A stretch of 64,000 nt of DNA from Candidatus Cardinium hertigii (GTDB lineage: Bacteria; Bacteroidota; Bacteroidia; Cytophagales; Amoebophilaceae). Both the position numbers and the translations under genes were made by a program. The notes below the pieces were generated by a model. The model was not told the origin of the DNA. It ran no database searches and worked only from the letters and a program-made list of their open reading frames with translations. Below, in pieces: positions 11,957 to 19,652 of this stretch (the first letter of the stretch is position 1; the number at the start of each line of letters is the position of its first letter). Where the stretch lies: the NCBI RefSeq assembly GCF_003176915.1, contig NZ_CP029619.1:682001-746000 (forward strand). The letters run 5' to 3'.

Positions 11957-12220
11957 TTAGGAGGCGCCAGATTTACGATCATTCAACGACCGCTCCAAAA
12001 ATTCTACAACACTGCCTACTGTCTGTAACGCAGTGGATTGCTCATCCTTAATGTATAGATCAAACTCTTTTTCAAACTCCATAACTAGTTCTACTTGATC
12101 TAAAGAGTCAGCCCCTAAGTCATTGGCAAAATGGGCAGTAGGTACCACCTCTTCTGCTGAAACATTGAGCTTATCCACAATAATAGCCACAACTTTTGCT
12201 TTAATATCTTCACTATTCAT
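11957..12220 (-). CDS. acpP: acyl carrier protein
   Basis: A small acidic carrier that holds growing acyl chains on 4'-phosphopantetheine. The attachment serine is in the DSL motif ([15 protein letters not shown]), Ser39 counted from the chosen start. I start at the Met of [11 protein letters not shown] (12220), giving 87 residues; an in-frame Met four codons upstream is possible, but the family usually begins with this short acidic helix. It lies directly upstream of fabF. The C-terminal tail is slightly longer than in E. coli ACP. Confidence 0.96.
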   Translation of the reverse strand: MNSEDIKAKVVAIIVDKLNVSAEEVVPTAHFANDLGADSLDQVELVMEFEKEFDLYIKDEQSTALQTVGSVVEFLERSLNDRKSGAS

Positions 12221-12257
12221 TGCATTAACCAAATTATTCTATATTTTATATACGCTC

Positions 12258-12596
12258 CTACCGCCGCACCTGCGCCTGCCAAGCAGTAAAACGCTCCTCT
12301 GCCTGCTCTTGCGTGATGGCTCCCTTCCCGACACCTACTTGCAGATGCTTCTTCAGCAGAATACCCTGCCTAGAGAAAAGATTTCTAACCGTATCGGTAG
12401 GCTGCGCACCTTGTAAAAGCCACTTTAATGCACGCACCTCATTTAAATGCACCGTTGAAGGCGCTGTATGGGGGTTATAATGCCCCAACTTTTCTATAAA
12501 ACGACCATCCCTTGGCGCTCTTGCATCGGCTACCACAATATGATACTCCGCCCAATGCCTTCTCCCACATTTAGCTAATCTTATTTTTACTGCCAT
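12258..12596 (-). CDS. rpsP: 30S ribosomal protein bS16
   Basis: A 112-residue small-subunit protein. The N-terminus [38 protein letters not shown] is typical of bS16, as is the following HYNPHT. I chose the ATG at 12596 because conservation begins there; the longer frame would add 13 unrelated residues. The C-terminal extension after [18 protein letters not shown] is normal for Bacteroidota. It lies upstream of acpP on the same strand. Confidence 0.95.
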   Translation of the reverse strand: MAVKIRLAKCGRRHWAEYHIVVADARAPRDGRFIEKLGHYNPHTAPSTVHLNEVRALKWLLQGAQPTDTVRNLFSRQGILLKKHLQVGVGKGAITQEQAEERFTAWQAQVRR

Positions 12597-12705
12597 AATA
12601 CTGCTTTTTAGCGAATCACGTTCGCCTCTTCCCATCCGTTTATCAGATTATATATTTTCTATGCTTGTTTGCTTCCCTATCCCATAACCACACAAGGACA
12701 CCCTA

Positions 12706-12829
12706 CTTCAGCAGCCATGAACAGTAGGAAGCAATATTGCTGCCTACCTCATAAAACCACATAAGGGCACCCTACCCAACAGCAATGGATACTAGGAAGC
12801 GATTGTCTTTTCTTTTTTTGAAAACAACC
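12706..12829 (-). repeat. tandem partial duplication of the rpmA 3' end
   Basis: The last codons of rpmA and the bases after its stop (about 12762-12812) recur in diverged form just downstream on the minus strand (about 12692-12742): TAGGGTGCCCTTATGTGGTT against TAGGGTGTCCTTGTGTGGTT, preceded in both by a GCTTCCTA-type segment. The copy has no useful reading frame. Boundaries are approximate. Confidence 0.45.
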
Positions 12830-13026
12830 GATCCTTGCATTAAAGCAAATAAAGTATGATCCTTCCCCATGCCTACATTTTTACCGGCATAATAGCGTGT
12901 CCCTCTTTGCCTGACAAGGATATTTCCAGCTCCTACCGCTTCCCCTCCATATTTCTTGATTCCAAGCCGCTGGCTAGCGGAATCTCTTCCATTACGGGAA
13001 CTCCCCGCACCTTTCTTATGTGCCAT
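12772..13026 (-). CDS. rpmA: 50S ribosomal protein bL27
   Basis: An 84-residue large-subunit protein near the peptidyl-transferase centre. The sequence begins [16 protein letters not shown] and contains the family hallmark [28 protein letters not shown]. It is 10 bases downstream of rplU, the standard L21-L27 pair. Confidence 0.97.
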   Translation of the reverse strand: MAHKKGAGSSRNGRDSASQRLGIKKYGGEAVGAGNILVRQRGTRYYAGKNVGMGKDHTLFALMQGSVVFKKRKDNRFLVSIAVG

Positions 13027-13035
13027 TTTATAAAA

Positions 13036-13350
13036 TTATTTCAAAATAGACTCAATGATAATTTGAGTATAATCCTGACGATGCCCTCGCTTAACTTTAT
13101 AGCCCTTGCGCCTCTTTTTCTTAAAAACGATAATCTTATCGCCTCTGTCATGACCCAAAACCTTAGCCTTAACGGTTACCCCTTCCACAATAGGATTCCC
13201 CATCCTTACATTGCCCTGCGCATCGTCTAACAATAAGACTTTACCCAGTGTACAAGAAGTTCCCACCTCATCCGCCAGTTTTGGAATATATAACTGCTGA
13301 TTTTCAAAGGCTTTAAATTGCTTACCACCTACTTCTATAATCGCATACAT
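13036..13350 (-). CDS. rplU: 50S ribosomal protein bL21
   Basis: A 104-residue 23S-binding protein. It starts MYAIIEVGGKQFKAFENQQLYIPKL and carries the C-terminal signature KKRRKGYKVKRGHRQDYTQI. The start at 13350 is chosen from the conserved N-terminus; a longer frame to 13407 adds 19 residues foreign to the family. First gene of the rplU-rpmA pair. Confidence 0.96.
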   Translation of the reverse strand: MYAIIEVGGKQFKAFENQQLYIPKLADEVGTSCTLGKVLLLDDAQGNVRMGNPIVEGVTVKAKVLGHDRGDKIIVFKKKRRKGYKVKRGHRQDYTQIIIESILK

Positions 13351-13476
13351 TATTGTGTATTTCTTAAAACTTAAAACAACAAACCCTTTTGTATTTGTAG
13401 GATGCAAAGGGCATACTAGGATAGACTCTAAATCTAATTCTTTTTACAAAAATAAAAAAACTTATCCTATCTTACC

Positions 13477-14832
13477 TTACTCTGATTTTTTTAACAGTGA
13501 GAAATCAAAATCGTTTAAATAAGAGGTGGTAATGGCGCCTTGTTGAAAAGAGGGTTGCTCTAATAATGCCAGATAAAAAGGCACATTGGTGCAAATGCCT
13601 TCTATCACCAGCTCCTCTAAGACGCGTTTCATACGTGCCACAGCAGCCATTCTATTATCTGCTCGTACAATAATTTTGGCAAGAAGGGAATCATAATGAG
13701 GCGGTACCACATACCCCGCATAAATATGGCTTGAAATAATTACCCCTTGCCCACCAGGAAAATGCACATGGGTAATCTTACCTGGGGAAGGCCGAAAATC
13801 ATTAAAAGGATCTTCTGCATTAATGCGGACTTCTATAGCGTGTCCTTTGGGGGAAGCTGCCTGTTCCTGCAAAGGCTGACCAGCAGCCAGCTCTATTTGC
13901 ATCCGCAATAGGTTACAGTTGGTAACGGCCTCTGTTACTGGGTACTCTACTTGAATACGGGTATTCATTTCCATAAAATAAAAATTTCGATCCTTATCCA
14001 CCAGAAATTCTATTGTGCCTACCCCTTCATAGCCTATAGAAGCAACGCCTTTTAGAGCCGCATCAGTCATTGCTGTACGCAATGCCGCTGTCATAAAGGG
14101 AGAAGGTGCTTCTTCTACTAATTTCTGATGTCTACGCTGCGTCGAACAATCCCGTTCAAATAGCTGCATGACTTTTCCATACCGATCAACAGCTACTTGG
14201 ATTTCGATATGACGCGGTTCTTCTAGGTATTTTTCTAAATAGAGACCTTCTTGACCACAAAAAGTTATCGCTTCTTTTCTGGCTTCTTCCCATTTCTGCT
14301 GAAACATTTCTGGTGTGACAACCAATTTAATGCCTTTGCCTCCTCCTCCTGCCGTTGCCTTGAGTAGCACAGGAAACCCTATTGCATGAGCTAACGCTAT
14401 CCCCTCCTCAACTGATTGCAATAGAGCATCAGAACCAGGAAGCGTTGGAATACCAGCCTGACGCATGGTTGCTCTTGCAGCTACTTTATCCCCCATTTTA
14501 CGGATTGCCTGAGCAGAAGGACCTATAAATTTAATACCATACTCTTCGCAAATAGCTGCAAAATGTGCATTTTCAGATAAAAACCCATAACCTGGATGGA
14601 TAGCTGCTGAATTGGTTACTTCAGCAGCTGCTATAATGGATGGAATAGCTAGGTAGGATAGATTACTGGAAGGGGGACCAATACAAACCGCTTCATCTGC
14701 AAAGCGAACAGGAAGACTATCCCTATCAGCTGTAGAATAAACCGCAACAGTCTTAATCCCCATCTCCTTACATACCCGAATGATACTTAATGCAATTTCT
14801 CCCCGGTTGGCAATTAATATCTTTTGAAACAT
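13477..14832 (-). CDS. accC: acetyl-CoA carboxylase, biotin carboxylase subunit
   Basis: A 451-residue ATP-grasp enzyme that carboxylates the biotin on BCCP using bicarbonate and ATP, the first half-reaction toward malonyl-CoA. The N-terminal domain (FQKILIANRGEIALSIIRVCKEMG, then HPGYGFLSENA), the glycine-rich ATP loop GGGGKGIKLV and the catalytic EMNTRIQVEYPVTEA are present. In the last motif the usual EHP is EYP (one base, CAC to TAC), which is unusual but not at one of the main catalytic acidic residues. It follows accB by 42 bases. The carboxyltransferase subunits are not in this window. Confidence 0.96.
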   Translation of the reverse strand: MFQKILIANRGEIALSIIRVCKEMGIKTVAVYSTADRDSLPVRFADEAVCIGPPSSNLSYLAIPSIIAAAEVTNSAAIHPGYGFLSENAHFAAICEEYGIKFIGPSAQAIRKMGDKVAARATMRQAGIPTLPGSDALLQSVEEGIALAHAIGFPVLLKATAGGGGKGIKLVVTPEMFQQKWEEARKEAITFCGQEGLYLEKYLEEPRHIEIQVAVDRYGKVMQLFERDCSTQRRHQKLVEEAPSPFMTAALRTAMTDAALKGVASIGYEGVGTIEFLVDKDRNFYFMEMNTRIQVEYPVTEAVTNCNLLRMQIELAAGQPLQEQAASPKGHAIEVRINAEDPFNDFRPSPGKITHVHFPGGQGVIISSHIYAGYVVPPHYDSLLAKIIVRADNRMAAVARMKRVLEELVIEGICTNVPFYLALLEQPSFQQGAITTSYLNDFDFSLLKKSE

Positions 14833-14874
14833 AACAGAATAGGAGTAAAATACAATCTATATAAGTACAGCTGA

Positions 14875-15363
14875 TTAAGAAGGGTCTATCAAAAATAATG
14901 GTTGATCATATTCTACAGGAGAAGCATCCTCCACTAAAATTTTGACAATTTTACCTGTAACATCTGCCTCTATTTCATTATAAAGTTTCATAGCTTCTAT
15001 AATGCATACCTTCTTACCTTTTGTAAGCGCATCACCCTCCTGTACGAAAGGCGCAACCTCTGGCGTAGAAGAACGATAAAAGGTACCAACTAGGGGCGCA
15101 CATATCTTTATATAACGGCTGGATTCCTCCCCTGTAACGGAGGGCTCAACTGTAACGGGGGATTCAACTGTAACGGAGGGCTCAACTTGGTGTGAAGGGG
15201 AAAAGGATACAGCTGGAGGAGGGGAATGATCTGCTGTTCCTTCTGGTGTTACAGCGGCATAACGCTTGATATGTAACCTTACGCCCTCCATTTCAATCTG
15301 GACTTCTTCTAGTCCAGATTTTGCAATACAATTAATAAGATCCTGAATTTCCGTTGTCTTCAT
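14875..15363 (-). CDS. accB: biotin carboxyl carrier protein of acetyl-CoA carboxylase
   Basis: A 162-residue carrier. The C-terminal biotinyl domain has the thumb region and the biotin-accepting lysine K126 in EAMKLYNE. The N-terminal helix ([23 protein letters not shown]) is the usual BCCP start. Between them is a flexible linker with a short direct repeat (PSVTVE / SPVTVE / PSVTGE) encoded by a roughly 30-base imperfect repeat near 15130-15190. It lies between efp and accC; the three-base gap to efp indicates one operon. Confidence 0.95.
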   Translation of the reverse strand: MKTTEIQDLINCIAKSGLEEVQIEMEGVRLHIKRYAAVTPEGTADHSPPPAVSFSPSHQVEPSVTVESPVTVEPSVTGEESSRYIKICAPLVGTFYRSSTPEVAPFVQEGDALTKGKKVCIIEAMKLYNEIEADVTGKIVKILVEDASPVEYDQPLFLIDPS

Positions 15364-15365
15364 AC

Positions 15366-15941
15366 TTAATGTCCCTGTTCATTGATACGTTCCATATAGA
15401 GCCCTGTACGGGTATCTATTTTCAATAAATCTCCCTCATTAATAAATAAAGGAACTTTAATTTCTATAGCTGTTTCTAGCGTAGCAGGTTTGAATACTTT
15501 AGTAGCCGTATCCCCTTTAATCCCTGATTCTGTATAGGTAACCCTTAATAAAACAGAGGAGGGTAACTCACAACGCAATACCTTATTTTCATCTTCATAA
15601 TAGAGCATCTCTACTTGCTGCCCTTCTTTTAAGAATTGCGGTGCATTGATTAATATAGGTTCAATGGTTAGCTGTTCAAATGTTGCCGTATGCATAAAAG
15701 TATAACCCGCGTAATCTTTATATAAAAATTGATAGGGACGCCTCTCGATACGTACCACCTGTATTTTTGCACCTGCATTAAAAGTATGATCCACTAATCT
15801 ATCTTTTGTTAAACTCCTTAACTTGGTTCTCACAAAGGCAGCTCCCTTCCCTGGTTTTACATGAAGGAACTCTACTACACTATAAATATCATTCTGCAAT
15901 AGGATACAAAGCCCATTCTTAATATCACTTGTATTGGCCAT
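15366..15941 (-). CDS. efp: translation elongation factor P
   Basis: A 191-residue tRNA-shaped factor that relieves stalling at polyproline. Domain I has the tip loop [15 protein letters not shown] with lysine K32 at the modification site. Two OB-type domains follow ([23 protein letters not shown], then [27 protein letters not shown]). Length is normal. It sits between fabH and accB, an arrangement common in Bacteroidota. Confidence 0.96.
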   Translation of the reverse strand: MANTSDIKNGLCILLQNDIYSVVEFLHVKPGKGAAFVRTKLRSLTKDRLVDHTFNAGAKIQVVRIERRPYQFLYKDYAGYTFMHTATFEQLTIEPILINAPQFLKEGQQVEMLYYEDENKVLRCELPSSVLLRVTYTESGIKGDTATKVFKPATLETAIEIKVPLFINEGDLLKIDTRTGLYMERINEQGH

Positions 15942-15952
15942 AATCGGTAAAT

Positions 15953-16957
15953 TTATTGCGAAGCAGCATCATAACCCCAAATCATATACATAGCACCCCA
16001 CGTAAAGCCTCCCCCAAAGGTGGTTAAAACTAACTTATCCCCTTTCTTTAAGTTTTGTTCATAATCCCACAAACAAAGTGGGATAGTAGCTGCGGTAGTA
16101 TTGCCAAATTTATGTACATTTAGCATAACTTTTTCCATGGGGATCATTGTCCGCTCCGCTACCAGCTGCAAAATACGTTTATTAGCCTGGTGCGGAACCA
16201 GGTAGGCAATGGCTTCCGCCGTAAGCTCATTCCGTTTCATAATCTCTAAAACGGATTGAGCCATAAAGGTAACCGCTACTTTAAAGACGCTTTGACCTTG
16301 TTGGTAGATGTAATGTGCTTGGGCTCGTACGGTTTCATAGGAGGCAGGGCACCTGCTACCGCCTGCCTGCACATAAAGCAAATCTTGACCAGCTCCATCT
16401 GCTTTGCATAGCGTATCTACAATACCATGACCCTCCGCTTCATCCCGTGCAGTAACCAATACAGCACCTGCTCCATCCCCAAAAAGAATACACGTTGCTC
16501 GATCGCTATAATTTGTAATAGCAGACATTTTATCCGCACCTACCACAATTGCTTTTTTAACTCTTCCCGTAACGATATACTGCGCTGCCGCATCCAATGC
16601 ATAGAGAAACCCAGAACAGGCAGCCTGCAAATCATAACTAAAAGCATTCGTTGCTCCGACAGCATGCGCAATAATATTAGCGGTAGCAGGTGTTACTACA
16701 TCTGGCGTAATCGTAGCACATACCAATAAATCTATATCTGTTGGATCAGTAGCTGTTTTTTGCAACAAGCCCTCCACAGCTTTTATAGCCATTGAAGAAG
16801 TAGCGGCGTTTGCCTCTTTGAGGATACGCCGCTCTTGAATACCAGTCCGCGTAGTAATCCACTGGTCACTGGTAGCCACTAGCTGCTCGAGCTCTTTATT
16901 GGTCAATACATAGTCTGGTACATGGCCATACACCCCTACAATAACAGCACGCTTCAT
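15953..16957 (-). CDS. fabH: 3-oxoacyl-[acyl-carrier-protein] synthase III
   Basis: A 334-residue KAS III that starts fatty-acid synthesis by condensing acetyl-CoA with malonyl-ACP. The Cys-His-Asn triad is visible: C114 in LQAACSGFLYAL, H256 in LVPHQANKRI and N286 in KFGNTTAATIP. The N-terminal WITTRTGIQERRI and the C-terminal GGGFTWGAMYMIW are typical. It is second in a run rpmF-fabH-efp-accB-accC on one strand. Confidence 0.97.
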   Translation of the reverse strand: MKRAVIVGVYGHVPDYVLTNKELEQLVATSDQWITTRTGIQERRILKEANAATSSMAIKAVEGLLQKTATDPTDIDLLVCATITPDVVTPATANIIAHAVGATNAFSYDLQAACSGFLYALDAAAQYIVTGRVKKAIVVGADKMSAITNYSDRATCILFGDGAGAVLVTARDEAEGHGIVDTLCKADGAGQDLLYVQAGGSRCPASYETVRAQAHYIYQQGQSVFKVAVTFMAQSVLEIMKRNELTAEAIAYLVPHQANKRILQLVAERTMIPMEKVMLNVHKFGNTTAATIPLCLWDYEQNLKKGDKLVLTTFGGGFTWGAMYMIWGYDAASQ

Positions 16958-16969
16958 AATGGCTACCTA

Positions 16970-17176
16970 TCAAACAGATTCAGATGAAACTTCTTTTTCT
17001 TTATTTATTACGATACGACCCTTATAGTAGAGCTTACTCTCATACCAAAATGCGCAATGAGACCTGTGTACCACACCAGTAGTAGGACAAGCTATTAATG
17101 CAGGCATAGCCCGCTTAACATGCGTCCTCCGCTTGTCCCTGCGCGCAGCAGATGTCCTCTTTTTTGGATGTGCCAT
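16970..17176 (-). CDS. rpmF: 50S ribosomal protein bL32
   Basis: A 68-residue ribosomal protein beginning MAHPKKRTSAARRDKRRTH, the characteristic bL32 N-terminus, followed by a C-terminal half typical of the zinc-free Bacteroidota form. rpmF directly before fabH is a widely conserved pairing. The Ser/Glu-rich tail is not diagnostic. Confidence 0.95.
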   Translation of the reverse strand: MAHPKKRTSAARRDKRRTHVKRAMPALIACPTTGVVHRSHCAFWYESKLYYKGRIVINKEKEVSSESV

Positions 17177-17203
17177 ATTTTACCTAATTACTTACTTAAC
17201 CTA

Positions 17204-18757
17204 TTAAATAAATTCTATTTCTTCTTGATTTTCATTTAAAAAAACATATTCTGTCACCGCCATGGACGAATCCTCTACTAAGGTAATCCATTTCCCATAC
17301 TTTAGGAACCATCCAAGTCGCTTAGAGAAAATATTTTTTGTAAAAAAAGCATACAAATAGGGATGAAGTACAATTTTTATATGCTTTTCATTTTGGTTTT
17401 CAAGCACAAGATGTAAATCTTCCTCGATTTTTTCTGCTACCAATAGCGAGGCACCGATCTTGCCTGTTCCCTTACAGGAAGGACAGAGCTCCTTTGTGAC
17501 CACATTCATCTCTGGGCGCACCCTTTGCCGCGTAATTTGCATAACGCTAAATTTGGATAAAGGTAAAACAGAAGCTTTGGCCCGATCCTCTTTCAATAGT
17601 TCTTTCACCTTTTGGTAAAGTAATTTGCGGTCTTCTGGGTCTTTAATATCGATAAAATCGATTACAATAATCCCACCCATGTCACGCAAACGCAACTGTC
17701 GAACAATTTCTTGTGCAGCTGATAGATTAACATTTAAAGCCATTTTAGCCTGTCCTTCTTCTTCTACAGATCTGTTACCGCTGTTGACATCAATGACATG
17801 CATTGCTTCGGTATGCTCAATGACCAAATAGCCACCACCCTCTACACTAACGGTTTTTCCAAAAAGCGTTTTTAATTGCCGCTCCACACCCGCTTGCTCA
17901 AAAAGTTTGATTTTACCTTGATGGTACTTAATGATCTTTTCTTTATCTGGAGCAATCGTGCGTACATACTGTTTTATATCCGTGTATAACGCTTTGTCAT
18001 CTACTACGATAGCATCAAAAGATTCGTTGAGCATATCACGCAAAAGCGTGCACGCCCTATTAACCTCTCCTATAATTTTTTTTCCAGGAAGCGCTGTGGC
18101 AAGCTGCGCCATCCCTTGCTCCCATTTATGGATCAGATCCCTTAAATCTCTATCTAAGGTAGCTACATCAATACCCTCAGCCACTGTGCGTACAATAACA
18201 CCCAAATTTTTGGGCTTAATAGAGGCAATTAACCGATGCAACCGATCCCGCTCCTCTGCATTAATAATTTTCTTAGAAATGCCAATGCTATCCACAAAAG
18301 GAGTTACAATCATATAGCGACCCGGTAACGTTAGCTCAGATGATATGCGTGGCCCTTTGTTGGAAATAGGCTCTTTTACTATTTGAACCAATATCTCCTG
18401 GTCTTTCGTAAGAAGATCCCCAATCTTACCCAATTTGTCTATGGATGGCTCCACTATAAAATCATTCAGATTCCCTATACTACCCTTCTGGTTTCTAACC
18501 ATCCCAATAGCCTTCTGCAAAGAATTGAATTGGGAACCAAGATCTAAATAATGTAAAAAAGCATCCTTCTTATACCCTACTTCTACAAAACTAGCATTCA
18601 AACTGGGCACTACTTTTTTAACAACACCAAGGTAAATATCACCGACCGTGAACTTATTATCCTCCCTTTCTACATGATATTCAAAAAGCTTCCCCTCCTT
18701 CAGCAAGGCTATTCTACAATTATTATTCGCACTATTAATTAGTAATTCATTACCCAC
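17204..18757 (-). CDS. rng: ribonuclease G (RNase E/G family)
   Basis: A 517-residue endoribonuclease of RNA turnover and rRNA maturation. It has an N-terminal S1 domain (FTVGDIYLGVVKKVVPSLNASFVEVGYKKDAFLH), an RNase H-like catalytic core with metal-binding aspartates in VIDVNSGNRS and IVIDFIDIKDPEDRK, and the zinc-link cysteines in LCPSCKGTGK. It lacks the long C-terminal scaffold of RNase E, hence RNase G. The start is a GTG at 18757, where homology begins. It is the first gene of the run through rpmF and the acc genes. Confidence 0.95.
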   Translation of the reverse strand: MGNELLINSANNNCRIALLKEGKLFEYHVEREDNKFTVGDIYLGVVKKVVPSLNASFVEVGYKKDAFLHYLDLGSQFNSLQKAIGMVRNQKGSIGNLNDFIVEPSIDKLGKIGDLLTKDQEILVQIVKEPISNKGPRISSELTLPGRYMIVTPFVDSIGISKKIINAEERDRLHRLIASIKPKNLGVIVRTVAEGIDVATLDRDLRDLIHKWEQGMAQLATALPGKKIIGEVNRACTLLRDMLNESFDAIVVDDKALYTDIKQYVRTIAPDKEKIIKYHQGKIKLFEQAGVERQLKTLFGKTVSVEGGGYLVIEHTEAMHVIDVNSGNRSVEEEGQAKMALNVNLSAAQEIVRQLRLRDMGGIIVIDFIDIKDPEDRKLLYQKVKELLKEDRAKASVLPLSKFSVMQITRQRVRPEMNVVTKELCPSCKGTGKIGASLLVAEKIEEDLHLVLENQNEKHIKIVLHPYLYAFFTKNIFSKRLGWFLKYGKWITLVEDSSMAVTEYVFLNENQEEIEFI

Positions 18758-18987
18758 CTGCTCATTTGTTTATGTTCTCATAGAAGAAACAGAGGAAACA
18801 GCTAGTAGCCTATTGAAGCATATATATGAATAAGGTAGGCTAAGTAGATGTTATACAGCCTTTTTAAAACCAATAGATTGCCTCCCCTAACACAGCAGAC
18901 CCACTTGTTTTCATTTTATTCCTAAACCTCTAGACCCTAAAAGTCTCTTCCTTCTTCCTCTTGCCTATAATTGGTGTGATGAAGCAC

Positions 18988-19083
18988 CTACCTGTTTTTC
19001 TTTTTATGTCTGTTTAACCTAAGGCGCTTTTTACGCTTATGTGTAGCTACCTTTTGTCTTTTCCTTTTTCTACCACAAGGCAT
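18988..19083 (-). CDS. AURKAIP1/COX24-domain micro-protein
   Basis: A 31-residue, extremely basic protein that starts MPCGRKRKRQKVATHKRKKR. This matches the tiny conserved Bacteroidota proteins annotated with the AURKAIP1/COX24 domain, relatives of a mitochondrial ribosomal protein and probably ribosome-associated. It starts with ATG at 19083, ends with TAG, and is followed by A/T-rich non-coding sequence. It lies upstream of rng on the same strand. Identification is by memory of the family motif. Confidence 0.75.
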   Translation of the reverse strand: MPCGRKRKRQKVATHKRKKRLRLNRHKKKNR

Positions 19084-19365
19084 TTTACTCAGATTTCGTA
19101 AATTTAAAAAAATAAATACAATACTACCCTTATGTATAGGGCACTCCCTCTACTTGTATAGTAGGATAAACAAGCAGACCTCGTGAAAGATATCCTATTG
19201 TCTAGCGCTTAGGAGATTTACTCTTGGCACAGCTATATAGCAACGTATTGCATACATCCTACACAGATTAAAGTCTATAAATAAGCCTCCGGCATCCCCT
19301 CTAATTTAGTGTTTTTATCTGAATTAACCATATCTCACTCCCTATTAGACAGTGAAGCGGATCGA

Positions 19366-19512
19366 TTACTTATCTAGCTCCTTCTTTTTTAGTTGATTAC
19401 TAGATTGAAGATGGATTTTTCCTATTAATTCATAAACTTCCCGAAAAGGACGTTCAGATAAAGCTTTAATAATCCTATTCACTTCATCAAATTCTAATCT
19501 AAGTTCTATCAT
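19366..19512 (-). CDS. small conserved protein of unknown function
   Basis: A 48-residue frame starting at the ATG at 19512: MIELRLEFDEVNRIIKALSE followed by RPFREVYELIGKIHLQ. The pattern EVN-I-ALSE-PF-EV-ELI-KI resembles a widespread small helical protein family of unknown role. A GTG 57 bases upstream would extend it with residues outside that pattern. It is followed downstream by the AURKAIP1/COX24 micro-protein and preceded by the tamL-like gene, all on the minus strand. Confidence 0.6.
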   Translation of the reverse strand: MIELRLEFDEVNRIIKALSERPFREVYELIGKIHLQSSNQLKKKELDK

Positions 19513-19652
19513 ATATGCTATAGTTTGTTTAACTAAGGTAGTTGTCCTTAAAGGCAAGGGGTGTAGCACGCTGTGTATAAACCCGCTACAGGTTAGCTAT
19601 CTAACCCATCAAAGGTAAACATTGTCTCCCACACCTATATATTTTTTAATTT

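Noticed and set aside
12123-13230. Plus-strand frames opposite acpP, rpmA and rplU
   Set aside because: They overlap well-supported genes on the other strand and have no recognisable features.
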